DNA from: Clostridia bacterium
GTDB lineage: Bacteria; Bacillota; Clostridia; Oscillospirales; CAG-272
DNA length: 44,471 bases
Direction of reading: 5' to 3'
Assembly (NCBI GenBank): GCA_017450945.1
Contig: JAFSSP010000009.1
Span: 1-44,471 of the forward strand
A program made the position numbers and the translations under genes. Numbering within the stretch: the stretch's first letter is position 1; every line of letters begins with the position of its first letter. The notes below the pieces were generated by a model. That model was given only the letters and a program-made list of their open reading frames with translations, had not been told where the DNA came from and did no database searches. This document shows positions 32,835 to 43,907 of the stretch, piece after piece.

Positions 32835-32995
32835 GAAAAATGAAATCCACCCTGTGGGTGGGTGAAATCGCCGAGGCGGTGAAATCCTTGCTACGCAAGG
32901 GTGAAATCCGCTTTCGCGGGAGGTGGTTCAAAAACTTTTTGTCAAAGTTTTTGAAAAGGGTGCGGGAGAAACTTTTTGCAAAAAGTTTCTCCCGC
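32835..32995. repeat. right arm of the SLOG element: six-hairpin array
   Basis: Reverse complement of 31536-31702 at about 90% identity by eye. Hairpins CCACCCTGTGGGTGG, CGCCGAGGCG, CTTGCTACGCAAGG and CCGCTTTCGCGG joined by GGTGAAATC, then CAAAAACT..AGTTTTTG and the terminator GCGGGAGAAAC..GTTTCTCCCGC (32962-32995). The last acts as terminator for the CPA2 antiporter gene on the minus strand. Confidence 0.88.
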
Positions 32996-33007
32996 CTTCT
33001 TTATTCC

Positions 33008-34330
33008 CTATTTAATATCCTCCTCGTCTTCCTCGTCGGCAAAGACCTGGGCGGGGGTAAGGTGGCGTTTTTCTTCGGGTTTTGGGGTAATATCTCCTGC
33101 TTTGGTCAGGGCGATCTTGGTGAGCAACGGGCCGACCAATTCATAGATGAGCACGGCGAAGAGCACGATGTTGCGCACCACGCCTCCGTGGAGGAGGACT
33201 GCCGCCGCAGTGATCGACATACCGATCGAGACACCGGCCTGCGGTAAAAGCGTAATGCCGAGGTATTTAACGATCGGAGGCGCGCAGTGGGTCGCCTTTG
33301 CAGAGATTGCCGCGCCGATGTATTTGCCGGCCGATCGGAAGAAGATGTAGAGCACGCCGATCAGCACGACAACCCAGTCGCTAAAGACGTTCATCTCGAG
33401 CGCGGCGCCGCTGAAGACGAAAAAGAGGATGTTGAGCGGCATCGTCCAGCGGTCGGTCTTGTAGATGAGTTCGTCGGCCGAAGCGCAGATGTTGCAAAAA
33501 ACCGTGCCGAGCATCATGCAGACGAGCAGCGAGGAAAATCCGATTTTCACGCCGCCGGGCAGGTCAAACTTGAGCTGCGAGAGCGCAATGGTAAAGAGCA
33601 CAAAGGTGATCGAAAGGCAAAGCCGCTTGCTGTTCGACTTGAACAGGTTTTCCACGCCGGTAAACACGAGTCCCGCGAGCGTGCCGAGAAGAAGCGAGAG
33701 AACCACCTCAAGGAGCGGGTTGACCAGTACCGAGACGAGATTGATCGCACTGCCTTCGAGCGCCTGCGCCACGCCGATCGAAACGGCAAAGCAAATAAGT
33801 CCCACCGCGTCGTCGAGCGCGACCACCGGGAGCAAAATGCTTGTCAGCGCGCCTTTTGCCTTGTACTGCTTGACGACCATGAGGGTTGCGGCCGGAGCCG
33901 TTGCGGTCGCCACCGCGCCGAGCGTCACGGCAACCGAGAGTGGGAGCCGCTCTTCGCCGAGTAAAAAGTGCAATCCGATGAGTGCGCCGTCCACGAGGAT
34001 CATCGCGGCCAGCGCCTGCACCACGCCGATGACGAGCGCCTGTTTGCCGGTCTTTTTGAGTGCCGAGAGCTTGAACTCGGTACCGATCGCAAAGGCGATA
34101 AAGCCGAGCGCCACATCGCTGACCACCGTTGCAATGCCCGAGAGTTCTTCCCCTGTCGAGAAAAATCCGGTGATCCCGAGTCTGCCGAGGCAGTAGGGGC
34201 CGATGAGGATCCCGGCAATGAGGTATCCGGTGACTGCCGGGAGCTTTAAGGGCTTTACCAGACGCGAGACAAACAGTCCCGCAAGAAGTCCCAAGGCCAA
34301 CGTGTATAATAATTTTAATTCATTCATCAT
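33008..34330 (-). CDS. Monovalent cation:proton antiporter, CPA2 family
   Basis: 440 residues. Twelve-TM-like pattern in the KefB/NhaA fold: LPAVTGYLIAGILIGP near residues 28-43, a GAVATATAPAATLMVV strand, PVVALDDAVGLI (about 165-176; the DD pair is the cation site), then ...GGVVRNIVLFAVLIYELVGP. The C-terminal tail (FADEEDEEDIK) is acidic. Exchanges Na+ or K+ for H+. Start ATG 34330 or 34327 with AGGAAG upstream. Confidence 0.88.
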   Translation of the reverse strand: MMNELKLLYTLALGLLAGLFVSRLVKPLKLPAVTGYLIAGILIGPYCLGRLGITGFFSTGEELSGIATVVSDVALGFIAFAIGTEFKLSALKKTGKQALVIGVVQALAAMILVDGALIGLHFLLGEERLPLSVAVTLGAVATATAPAATLMVVKQYKAKGALTSILLPVVALDDAVGLICFAVSIGVAQALEGSAINLVSVLVNPLLEVVLSLLLGTLAGLVFTGVENLFKSNSKRLCLSITFVLFTIALSQLKFDLPGGVKIGFSSLLVCMMLGTVFCNICASADELIYKTDRWTMPLNILFFVFSGAALEMNVFSDWVVVLIGVLYIFFRSAGKYIGAAISAKATHCAPPIVKYLGITLLPQAGVSIGMSITAAAVLLHGGVVRNIVLFAVLIYELVGPLLTKIALTKAGDITPKPEEKRHLTPAQVFADEEDEEDIK

Positions 34331-34372
34331 AAAAATCGCTTCCTGTCTTGTGTGTCTCGAAACCAAAAACAC

Positions 34373-34401
34373 ATTATAGACCAAACAAATGGGAAAGTCA
34401 A
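34373..34401 (-). promoter_or_regulatory. promoter of the CPA2 antiporter gene
   Basis: Minus strand TTGACT, 17-bp spacer, TATAAT. Confidence 0.8.
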
Positions 34402-34421
34402 GGCTTTGGGCGAAAAAGGCT

Positions 34422-34454
34422 CAAAAAGCGCGGGAGGGACTGTTGTCCCTCCCG
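34422..34454 (-). terminator. terminator of the copper ATPase gene
   Basis: CGGGAGGGAC-TGTT-GTCCCTCCCG; on the minus strand followed by GCGCTTTTTGAG. It lies after the 76-bp repeat that follows copA. Confidence 0.75.
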
Positions 34455-34457
34455 TTT

Positions 34458-34533
34458 GGCACCAGAGATGCGAACCCAATCGGTTTTTGCAGGCGGTTTT
34501 CCGCCCATGCATTGTCAAAGCCCTTGCCAATAC
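34458..34533 (-). repeat. 76-bp dispersed repeat, copy 3
   Basis: Inverse of 64-139 with about one base changed (GGGTTCGCATC). It starts exactly at the copA stop codon and ends at the terminator, so a unit of fixed length has landed between them. Confidence 0.75.
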
Positions 34534-34734
34534 TTATTCGGCTTCGTAGCCTGCGCCTTTGACGGCGGCGACGAGCGCGGCCCTGTCGGCGCTGCCGGTG
34601 ACCGTTGCGTTCGCGTTTTCCAGCGAGACTTCAACCGACGTAACGCCCGGGACGGCGGAGAGCGCATTTTTGACGTGCGCCACGCAATGCTGGCACATCA
34701 TGCCGGTTACTTTTAAGGTCATAGTTTCCTTCAT
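34534..34734 (-). CDS. copZ: possible internally initiated CopZ-like copper chaperone
   Basis: 66 residues, the usual CopZ length, in the same frame as copA. ATG 34734 is preceded by AAAGGAGA 7 bases away, as good as any start in the window, although the site sits inside the long copA frame. This implies the ORF makes both a fusion and a free CopZ. Coding proof is lacking; a lost stop codon between two former genes would look the same. Confidence 0.45.
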   Translation of the reverse strand: MKETMTLKVTGMMCQHCVAHVKNALSAVPGVTSVEVSLENANATVTGSADRAALVAAVKGAGYEAE

Positions 34735-37062
34735 TTCTGTTTCTCCTTTTCGGGGCAATAATTTTTCGTTTTCAGGGGATTTCTTTTCGGTGCGGAAGGC
34801 AAACAGGCGGAGCGAGTTGGATACCACCGTGACCGAAGAGAGGCTCATGGCGGCCGAGGCGATCATCGGTGTGAGCACAATGCCGACTCCCGAGAGCGCG
34901 CCTGCGGCAAGCGGAATGCAAATGGCGTTGTAGAAAAGCGCCCAAAAGAGGTTTTGCTTGATGATGCGGAGCGTCGCGCGCGAGAGCTTTACCGCGTCGG
35001 ACACGCCCTTTGGCGAGGAGGAAGCAAGCACCACGTCGGCCGAATCAATGGCCACGTCGGTCCCGGCTCCAATGGCCACGCCCACGCGGGCCGAAAGGAG
35101 CGCCGGCGAGTCGTTGACCCCGTCCCCGACCATGGCGACCGGGCTTTTTTCGTTTTTCTCGCGGACGATTTTTTCTTTGTCGCCCGGCATAAGAGTTGCT
35201 TCGTATCCGTCAAGGCCGAGTTCTTTTGCCACTGCCGCGGCGGCTTTTTGATTGTCGCCGGTCAGCATTCTGCATTCGATCCCCATGCTCTTAAGGGAGG
35301 CGATCGCCTCTTTTGCGTCGGATCGCAGTTCGTCAAAAAAGCCCGCGACGCCGACGATACTTCCGTCAAAGGAGATCTCCACGGCGGTTTTTCCCTCGCT
35401 CTCAAGAGAGGCGAGATCGCATGCCGCAAAGGAAGCTGTTTTTCGCGCGAAAACCGTCGTTTTTCCGATTCGGCCTGCCACCTCCGCCTGTTCTTTTTTG
35501 TCGCCCTCTGAGGCGTTTTTTTGCGCCTGCGGACGGCCGATGCGGCAAAGAACGCCCTCGACGTCGGCGTCAGCCCCGACGCCTGTCAGCGAGCGGAACC
35601 CGGAGGCGTTGGGAATCGGCTTTTTGAGTTCTTTTGCGCTTTCGAGGAGCGCCTCGGCCAGCGGGTGCGAGGAATTGTTTTCGACTGCCGCGGCGCGAAG
35701 AAGCACCGTTTCGTATGATGCGCCGTAAACGTAAAGATCGGTCATAACCGGGCGACCTTCGGTCAGCGTTCCGGTTTTGTCAAAAAGAACGACTTTGGTT
35801 TTTCCGAGATTTTCAAGCGACTCGGCCGAGCGGAACAGAATGCCGAGCCCGGCACCCTTCCCCACGCCCACGGTAATGGCGGTCGGCGTGGCAAGCCCCA
35901 ATGCGCAGGGGCAGGAGATGACCAAGACCGAGACCGCCGAGCGGAAGGCAGATTCGGGAGAACCCGAGAAGATCCACCAAAGCGCAAGCGTCAAAAGCGA
36001 GAGCCCCAGCACGGCCGGAACAAAGATGGCGCTGACGCGGTCGGCCATGCGCGCGATCGGCGCTTTTGAGGCCGCCGCGCTCTCGACAAGGCGCAAAATT
36101 TCGGCAAGCGAACTGTCGGTCGAAACCTTTTCGGCCTCGATCACAAGACTGCCATAGGTCAAAATCGTCGCGTCGCGCACGCTGTCGCCGGGCAGTTTTT
36201 CCACCGGCATGCTCTCACCGGTCAGGGCCGATTCGTCGGCGCTTCCGCCGCCCGAGAGCACGCGCCCGTCGACCGGGATTTTTTCACCGGCGCGGACGAG
36301 GAGACGGTCGCCGACCTTGACCTCTTCGACCGGGATCTCTTTGGTCGATCCGTCGGGAAGCAGGAGCGTCGCGTAGGCGACCTTGAGCTTGGAGAGCGCC
36401 CGCAGGGCGCTCGCGGCTTTGTCTTTTGCCTTGGCTTCGAGGTATTTTCCGAAGGAAACCAGCGTCAGGATCATCGCCGAGGACTCGAGATAGAGATCCA
36501 TGGCAAGCTCTTTTCCAAAGAGGAAGAGAAGGATCGAAAGACTTCCATAGAGCAGTGACGCGCCACTGCCCAGCGCAATGAGCGAATCCATATTGGGAGA
36601 GAGGTGGAAGAGCGCCGAAAATCCGCCTCGGAAAAAGCGGAATTGAAGAATTGCCACCGAGAGCGCAAGGCCGAGCTGTAAGAGCGCCCACAAGAGCTTT
36701 TGCCCTTCGGGAAAATGGATCCCCCACATGTGTCCCATGGAAAGAACCATAAGAAAGAGAGACAAAACCGCGCTTGCGATCAGCTTTGCAAGTTCTTTTT
36801 TGCGCTCCTTTTTGCGACTGTCGTCGGTTTTTTCTTCGAGGAGAAGATCATACCCGGCCGCGCGCAGAGCGCTCCTGAGGCTTTTTTCGGTTTCTTCCAC
36901 CTTTTTTTGATCCCATTCTTTTTGGGTGTTGATGAGAAGAGAATTGGTGAGCAACGAAACCGAACAGTCATTTTCCTCTCCGACCACGCCTTTTGCGGCG
37001 CGTTCGACGTGAAAGACGCAGGCGGCGCAACTCATTCCCTTGACTTCATAGCGAAGACGCAC
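34534..37062 (-). CDS. copA: Copper-type P1B ATPase fused to a CopZ-like chaperone domain
   Basis: 842 residues from GTG 37062 (GGGAGGAG before it). N-terminal HMA domain (GMSCAAC, residues 9-15), eight-TM core, TGES, CPC at about 381, DKTGT at about 425, NSSHPLA, GDGVND at about 644: a P1B-1 copper exporter. After [12 protein letters not shown] the chain continues into a complete second HMA domain ([17 protein letters not shown], about 777-842), normally a separate copper chaperone. No stop parts them. A palindromic AACTTGACAAGTT overlaps the -35 box (37118-37131), a possible regulator site. Confidence 0.92.
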   Translation of the reverse strand: MRLRYEVKGMSCAACVFHVERAAKGVVGEENDCSVSLLTNSLLINTQKEWDQKKVEETEKSLRSALRAAGYDLLLEEKTDDSRKKERKKELAKLIASAVLSLFLMVLSMGHMWGIHFPEGQKLLWALLQLGLALSVAILQFRFFRGGFSALFHLSPNMDSLIALGSGASLLYGSLSILLFLFGKELAMDLYLESSAMILTLVSFGKYLEAKAKDKAASALRALSKLKVAYATLLLPDGSTKEIPVEEVKVGDRLLVRAGEKIPVDGRVLSGGGSADESALTGESMPVEKLPGDSVRDATILTYGSLVIEAEKVSTDSSLAEILRLVESAAASKAPIARMADRVSAIFVPAVLGLSLLTLALWWIFSGSPESAFRSAVSVLVISCPCALGLATPTAITVGVGKGAGLGILFRSAESLENLGKTKVVLFDKTGTLTEGRPVMTDLYVYGASYETVLLRAAAVENNSSHPLAEALLESAKELKKPIPNASGFRSLTGVGADADVEGVLCRIGRPQAQKNASEGDKKEQAEVAGRIGKTTVFARKTASFAACDLASLESEGKTAVEISFDGSIVGVAGFFDELRSDAKEAIASLKSMGIECRMLTGDNQKAAAAVAKELGLDGYEATLMPGDKEKIVREKNEKSPVAMVGDGVNDSPALLSARVGVAIGAGTDVAIDSADVVLASSSPKGVSDAVKLSRATLRIIKQNLFWALFYNAICIPLAAGALSGVGIVLTPMIASAAMSLSSVTVVSNSLRLFAFRTEKKSPENEKLLPRKGETEMKETMTLKVTGMMCQHCVAHVKNALSAVPGVTSVEVSLENANATVTGSADRAALVAAVKGAGYEAE

Positions 37063-37101
37063 GGCGTTCTCCTCCCTTCTCTTTTGCAAATTCCACCTTT
37101 T

Positions 37102-37130
37102 ATTATAGTTAGGGAAAGCAAACTTGTCAA
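37102..37130 (-). promoter_or_regulatory. copA promoter
   Basis: Minus strand TTGACA, 17-bp spacer, TATAAT, about 40 bases before the GTG. Confidence 0.82.
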
Positions 37131-37217
37131 GTTCTCTAAACCTGCATTTTGGCCCGCTCAAATTTGTTAAAAATTTGTAAACTTTTCAAAAAATTACCTA
37201 TGACAAAGCAAATCGGT

Positions 37218-37246
37218 TTGCAATTCTATTATATATATGCTATAAT
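37218..37246 (+). promoter_or_regulatory. dnaA promoter
   Basis: TTGCAA, 17-bp spacer, TATAAT in an A/T-rich region, 42 bases before the ATG. Confidence 0.75.
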
Positions 37247-37287
37247 AATTATACTATTTATACTGGTTCCGCAGAAAGGAGTCTTTC

Positions 37288-38625
37288 ATGGCTGAGGAAA
37301 ACAGGCTTGCCGTCGCAAACGAAATGTGGGAAATGGTGCTGCAAAAGTTTCGCAGTCACCTGTCCGAAACCACGACCAACCTCTGGTTTTCGGAGATCCG
37401 CATTTTGTCGTTTGAGGATCATCTCATCACCATGGGGATCTCCTCCCAGTTCAAATTCAACGTCATCACCGAAAAATATCTTTCCGAAATGGAGGAATCC
37501 TTTAAGGAGATCTCCGGCATGCCGATCAAGGTCAACCTCATTTTCACCGGTTCGGCCGACCCGACCAAAGAGCCCACGATTTTGCCCCTTTCGGAACGTT
37601 CGTTTGCCGACTACAATTTTGAATACACCTTTGAAAACTTTATCGTCGGAAGCACCAACAAGTTTGCTCAGGCCGCCTGCGTGGCGGTGGCAAACCACCC
37701 GGCAACCAACTACAACCCGCTCTTTATCTACGGCAACAGCGGGCTTGGAAAAACCCACCTGCTCTATGCGACGATCAACCGCATGCGGCAGAACAACCCG
37801 AACATCAATGTGCTTTACACCAAGGGCGAGGATTTTACCAACGAAATGATCGCCTGCCTTGCCAACAAAACCATGGAGGAATTCCGCCAAAAGTATCGCC
37901 ATTGCGACGTGCTGCTCATCGACGATATCCAGTTCATCGCGGGAAAGGTGGCAACGCAGGCCGAGTTCTTCCACACCTTCAACGCGCTCTTTGAATGGAA
38001 AAAACAGATCATCCTGACCTCCGACCGTCCGCCGAGAGAAATCAAGGAGCTGGAAGACCGGCTGAAAACCCGCTTTGAGTGGGGACTGATCGCCGACATC
38101 GAGCCGCCGGATCTGGAGCTGAGGATCGCCATCATCAAAAAGAAGGCCGAACAGGTCAACGTGGAGATCCCTCAGGATGTGCTGACCTTCCTTGCCGAAA
38201 ACCTGCGCTCGAACATCCGCCAGATCGAGGGCGCCATCAAAAAACTCGGGGCTCTGACCTTCCTTTCGGGCGAGACGATCACCATGGATCTGGCGCGCGC
38301 CTGCATCACCGAACTGCTCGGCGGCGCCGAACCGGTCACCAAAACGGTGGATCGCATTTTTGAAGCGGTGGAAAAGCATTACGGCGTTTCCAAAGAGGAT
38401 CTCATCAGTCCCAAGCGTAACAAGGAGATCGCCGGGCCAAGACACATTTCTATCTTTCTCATCCGCGAGATTACCGAGATGTCCTTCCCCAACATTGCAA
38501 AACTTTTCAACAGGGATCACGCGACCGTCATGACCTCCTACAACAACATGCTTGCCCGCACGCAAACCGACCCGCTCTTTGCCTCCGAAGTGGGAGAGAT
38601 CAAAAAAGAGCTGACCGGCGCTTAA
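37288..38625 (+). CDS. dnaA: Chromosomal replication initiator DnaA
   Basis: 445 residues. Binds DnaA boxes and melts oriC. N-terminal domain I (1-85), AAA+ domain with Walker A GNSGLGKTHLL (about 149-159), Walker B LLIDDIQF (about 209-216), the Arg-finger region, and the C-terminal domain IV with the binding helix RDHATVMTSYNNM (about 410-422). First of the origin gene cluster. AAAGGAG 8 bases before the ATG. Confidence 0.98.
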   Translation: MAEENRLAVANEMWEMVLQKFRSHLSETTTNLWFSEIRILSFEDHLITMGISSQFKFNVITEKYLSEMEESFKEISGMPIKVNLIFTGSADPTKEPTILPLSERSFADYNFEYTFENFIVGSTNKFAQAACVAVANHPATNYNPLFIYGNSGLGKTHLLYATINRMRQNNPNINVLYTKGEDFTNEMIACLANKTMEEFRQKYRHCDVLLIDDIQFIAGKVATQAEFFHTFNALFEWKKQIILTSDRPPREIKELEDRLKTRFEWGLIADIEPPDLELRIAIIKKKAEQVNVEIPQDVLTFLAENLRSNIRQIEGAIKKLGALTFLSGETITMDLARACITELLGGAEPVTKTVDRIFEAVEKHYGVSKEDLISPKRNKEIAGPRHISIFLIREITEMSFPNIAKLFNRDHATVMTSYNNMLARTQTDPLFASEVGEIKKELTGA

Positions 38626-39140
38626 AAATTTTTTCAACAACTTTTTCCACACCTGTGGAAAAGCTTGCGGAAAACCTGTTTTTTATTCTGTTAATTCCAT
38701 TTTGTTTTTCTAAAAGATCCTTATTTTGCCATTCTTTTTCCCTGTTGATTTTTCCCATTCGATTTTTGTGGAAAACCGTCGATTTTTCTTGCTTTTTTCT
38801 GCTTTATTTTTCTTTTCCCTGTGGAAAAAAGCGGGAAAACTTTTCTAAAAATTTTTTCTGCTTTCTTTTTGGAACGCTTCCAAAATTTTTCTTTTCACAA
38901 ACTCGTTTTTCTTTGATTTTTCCACCTTTTTTCACCGGGTTTTCCCACACTTTTCCAAATGAAAAAAGCGAAAAAACCCACTCGTTTCAACCCTATTTTA
39001 CTTTTGAGTTTTTCCGCACGTTCTACGGCTACTACGATTCTATTATTTACTATTTTTCTCTTTTTTTCTCGCTCCGCTCGAATCAAAAAACAAAGCGGGC
39101 GTTTCACTAAAAAATCATTTTTTCAGAAAGGAATCCTTCC
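38626..39140. other. Chromosomal replication origin (oriC) region
   Basis: 515 bases between dnaA and dnaN, with no gene. DnaA-box-like 9-mers (TTWTNCACA): TTTTCCACA at 38643-38651 facing TGTGGAAAA at 38654-38662, then TGTGGAAAA at 38767-38775 and 38820-38828, and a weaker CTTTTCACA at 38891-38899. Long T/A tracts provide an unwinding element. This agrees with the dnaA-dnaN placement of oriC in Firmicutes. Confidence 0.85.
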
Positions 39141-40289
39141 ATGAAAATTTTATTCAACAGACAGCAGATCAGCGAGGCGGTCGCTCCTCTTATGTGTGCC
39201 GTTTCGGGAAAATCCACCCTTTCCGCGGTAGAAGGAATTTTGATTGACGCAAGAGAAAACCAGACCTGCGTGATGACGACCTTTGACCTTGAAAAAGGAA
39301 TGCGGATCCAGGTTTCGGCCCAGGTGGAAGAGCCCGGCGTATTCGTGATCAACGCGCAAAAATTTGTGCAGACGCTCCGTGTCATGGAAGGGGAGTTTGT
39401 GACGCTGACCGTGAACGAAAGCAATCAGGCCTGCATTTCTTCCGGTATTTCCAATCACAGAATGAACGCCATCTCGGGTAACGATTATCCCGTGGTACCT
39501 CGTCTTGTTACCGAAGATGGTTTTGTGATCTCTCAGGGCGTGCTCAAGGATATGATTGGAAAAGTCATGTACGCCATGGCGGTCAACGATCAAAGACCTA
39601 TGCTCAACGGCTGTTATTTCAAAGTGACCGAGGGAGAGATCACCGCGGTCGCCTGCGATAGCTTCAAGCTGGCAAAATGTGTGGTCAAAACCGAAATTGA
39701 AAATAAAAACGAAGACAACAGCTCACTCAAATTCGATTTCATCATTCCCACCAAAACCGTCAACGAACTGTATAAACTCCTCAAGGACGACGAGGAGACC
39801 GTCCGCATTTACATGACGAGAAAGAATATCGTCTTTAACATCGGCGATCTTGTCTTCTTCTCGCGCCTCATTGAAGGACAGTACATTGATTATAACCGCA
39901 TCATTCTGCAAAACCACAGAATTTTTGTGACCGTCTCGAAAGAAAAATTCATTTCCGCGCTTGAGAGAGCCGCGCTTGTTACCGAGGAAAAGGTGGCCGG
40001 CAGCGTCCGTTCGCACGTCAAACTTGATTTTGAAGGCGATCTCTTAAAAATATCGGCCGTTTCCACACTCGGAAGCACCTATGATGAGATCAAAATCGAC
40101 CACGAAGGCGACGACCTCGGAATTGCGTTCAATAACCGTTTTCTCATCGACTCGGTCAGATCGGTCGATACCGAAAACTTAAAAATTTCTATGAGCTCGG
40201 CGCTCACCAGCATCAACGTAGAACCGGTCAAAGAGGACGACGGCAAAGAAGACCTCTTTATGCTCCTGCCGGTCAGGATGAAGGAGTAA
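39141..40289 (+). CDS. dnaN: DNA polymerase III beta clamp
   Basis: 382 residues; the sliding clamp dimer around DNA. Starts MKILFNRQQISEAVAPL, with the three-domain clamp layout; ISGNDYPVVP, DKRPMLNG-like NDQRPMLNGCYF and the C-terminal MLLPVRMKE match DnaN. AGAAAGGA precedes the ATG. It ends at a terminator, so recF is not read from it directly. Confidence 0.97.
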   Translation: MKILFNRQQISEAVAPLMCAVSGKSTLSAVEGILIDARENQTCVMTTFDLEKGMRIQVSAQVEEPGVFVINAQKFVQTLRVMEGEFVTLTVNESNQACISSGISNHRMNAISGNDYPVVPRLVTEDGFVISQGVLKDMIGKVMYAMAVNDQRPMLNGCYFKVTEGEITAVACDSFKLAKCVVKTEIENKNEDNSSLKFDFIIPTKTVNELYKLLKDDEETVRIYMTRKNIVFNIGDLVFFSRLIEGQYIDYNRIILQNHRIFVTVSKEKFISALERAALVTEEKVAGSVRSHVKLDFEGDLLKISAVSTLGSTYDEIKIDHEGDDLGIAFNNRFLIDSVRSVDTENLKISMSSALTSINVEPVKEDDGKEDLFMLLPVRMKE

Positions 40290-40302
40290 AAAAGGGGAAT
40301 AT

Positions 40303-40374
40303 GCGGGAAAAACTTTTTGAAAAAAGTTTTCCCCGCACCCCTTTCAAAAACTTAAACATTGATAAAAGTTTTTG
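40303..40374 (+). terminator. dnaN terminator that matches the base of the SLOG arms
   Basis: GCGGGAAAAACTTTTT..AAAAAGTTTTCCCCGC (40303-40336), then ACCCCTTTCAAAAACTT..GTTTTTG, a second hairpin. This two-hairpin order is the same as the outer third of both SLOG arms, without the GATTTCACC array. Further small hairpins fill 40375-40480 (GCTTTTTCTTTG pairing with CAAAGAAAAAGC). Confidence 0.7.
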
Positions 40375-40528
40375 CCCGCTTTTTTCAAAAAGCGGCGAGG
40401 GCTTGGGGCGAGTAGCCCCGAAGAATCGCGTTTCTTTTTGTTAGCTTTTTCTTTGCGCCCGCTGTGTCAAAGAAAAAGCGGCTGTGGAGTTTTGCTGTCA
40501 ATATTTTGATCGATCACCGGGATATTTT

Positions 40529-41632
40529 ATGGAATGTAAACGAGTTCAAATCAAAAATTTTCGGAATATTGAGACAGCCGAGCTTGTTTTTGACTCGGGG
40601 ATCAATCTGCTGGTTGGAGAGAACGCCGAGGGAAAAACCAATCTGCTCGAAGCGATCGGGTTTTCGGCCATCGGCAAAAGTTTTCGCACCAGTCACGAAG
40701 AGGATCTGATCCGGTTCGGCGCCGAAACTTCCGAAATTTCGCTTGATTTTTGCGATTCTTTGAGAGAACAGAACATCACCGTTCGCATGATGCCGGGCCG
40801 CAGACGCAGGATCGAGCACAATCACGTCAAGGTCACAAAAATTTCCGACGTGGTAGGCCTTTTTCGCACGGTTCTCTTTTGTCCGGAACATCTTTCGCTC
40901 GTCAAGGAAGGCCCGGGAGAAAGGCGAAATTTTCTTGACGTGGCGCTCTCCCAGCTCTATCCGGTCTATCTCAAAAGTCTGCAGCGGTATAACCAGGTTT
41001 TGAAAAACCGGAACCAACTCATCCGCGATTACGAAAAGGATCCAAAAACCTTTGACGCAACCATTGAACTCTGGTCGTCACAGCTCGCGCACGAGGCGGC
41101 AGTGATTGCCTCCTATCGAGAAAAATACGTGCGTGATGCAAACGATCGGGTCAAAGAATATTTTTTGGAAATGACCGGCGGAAAAGAGACCCCGGAGCTC
41201 CTTTACGAAGGCTCTTCCAAAAGCGAGAGTTATGAGAACAGAGAGGCTGTAGAAAAACAGTATATTTCCCTGCTCTCGGAGCATCACGACAGGGAGATCG
41301 GCGCGGGATGCACGCTATACGGCATCCACAAGGACGATATTGAAATTTTGCTCAACGGAAAGAGTGCGCGCCTGTTTGCCTCGCAGGGGCAACAGCGTTC
41401 ACTTTCGCTTGCCATGAAACTGGCCGAGGGAGATCTTTCGGCGCGTGTTTCGGGTGAGATTCCGGTCTTTCTCTTTGACGATGTGTTTTCCGAGCTGGAT
41501 CAGAACCGCAGAGTTTATCTTTCTTCCAAGCTATCCGGCAAACAGGTCATCATCACCACCTGCGAGTCGCTCGGAAACAAGGTAAAGGGCAAATGTTTCA
41601 AAGTCAAAAACGGAACCTACACGGAGGCGTAA
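40529..41632 (+). CDS. recF: Recombination mediator RecF
   Basis: 367 residues from ATG 40529; an in-frame ATG at 40484 sits in hairpin DNA. SMC-like ATPase: Walker A GENAEGKTNLLEA (about 30-42), LFCPEHLSLVKEGPGERRNFLD (RecF signature), SQGQQRSLSLAMKLAE (ABC signature), Walker B FLFDDVFSELD. Loads RecA at gaps together with RecO/RecR. The S4-domain gene yaaA, which lies between dnaN and recF in Bacillus, is absent here. Confidence 0.95.
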   Translation: MECKRVQIKNFRNIETAELVFDSGINLLVGENAEGKTNLLEAIGFSAIGKSFRTSHEEDLIRFGAETSEISLDFCDSLREQNITVRMMPGRRRRIEHNHVKVTKISDVVGLFRTVLFCPEHLSLVKEGPGERRNFLDVALSQLYPVYLKSLQRYNQVLKNRNQLIRDYEKDPKTFDATIELWSSQLAHEAAVIASYREKYVRDANDRVKEYFLEMTGGKETPELLYEGSSKSESYENREAVEKQYISLLSEHHDREIGAGCTLYGIHKDDIEILLNGKSARLFASQGQQRSLSLAMKLAEGDLSARVSGEIPVFLFDDVFSELDQNRRVYLSSKLSGKQVIITTCESLGNKVKGKCFKVKNGTYTEA

Positions 41633-41633
41633 G

Positions 41634-41903
41634 ATGTATTTACACGTCGGAAACGAACTGAATATCCGCGTGAAGGACATTGTCGGCATTTTTGACGCTG
41701 ACAGCGCGACCGTTTCCTCGGTTACAAAAAAATACCTCTCGGCGGCAAACGAAAAAAAACTGGTGAGCTTTGCCTCGGAGGAGCTTCCCAAATCCTTTAT
41801 TCTTTACAAAAACAGAAAAAAAGATCGTTTTGAAATTTGTTTTTCCCAGCTTTCCACGCAGGCCCTTTTAGGGCGAGTCGGGAGCTATGGAAACTTTTCA
41901 TAA
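41634..41903 (+). CDS. remB: DUF370 protein, RemB/YaaB-like
   Basis: 89 residues. MYLHVGNELNIRVKDIVGIFDAD is typical of the DUF370 family. RemA and RemB act as DNA-binding activators of matrix genes in Bacillus. The place between recF and gyrB fits yaaB/remB. One base between the recF stop and this ATG implies coupled translation. Confidence 0.88.
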   Translation: MYLHVGNELNIRVKDIVGIFDADSATVSSVTKKYLSAANEKKLVSFASEELPKSFILYKNRKKDRFEICFSQLSTQALLGRVGSYGNFS

Positions 41904-43895
<1,992 letters not shown>

Positions 43896-43907
43896 GGTCT
43901 TTGCAAT

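Noticed and set aside
31536-32995. Retron or group II intron
   Set aside because: No reverse transcriptase frame and no intron domain V; the long stem alone is not enough.
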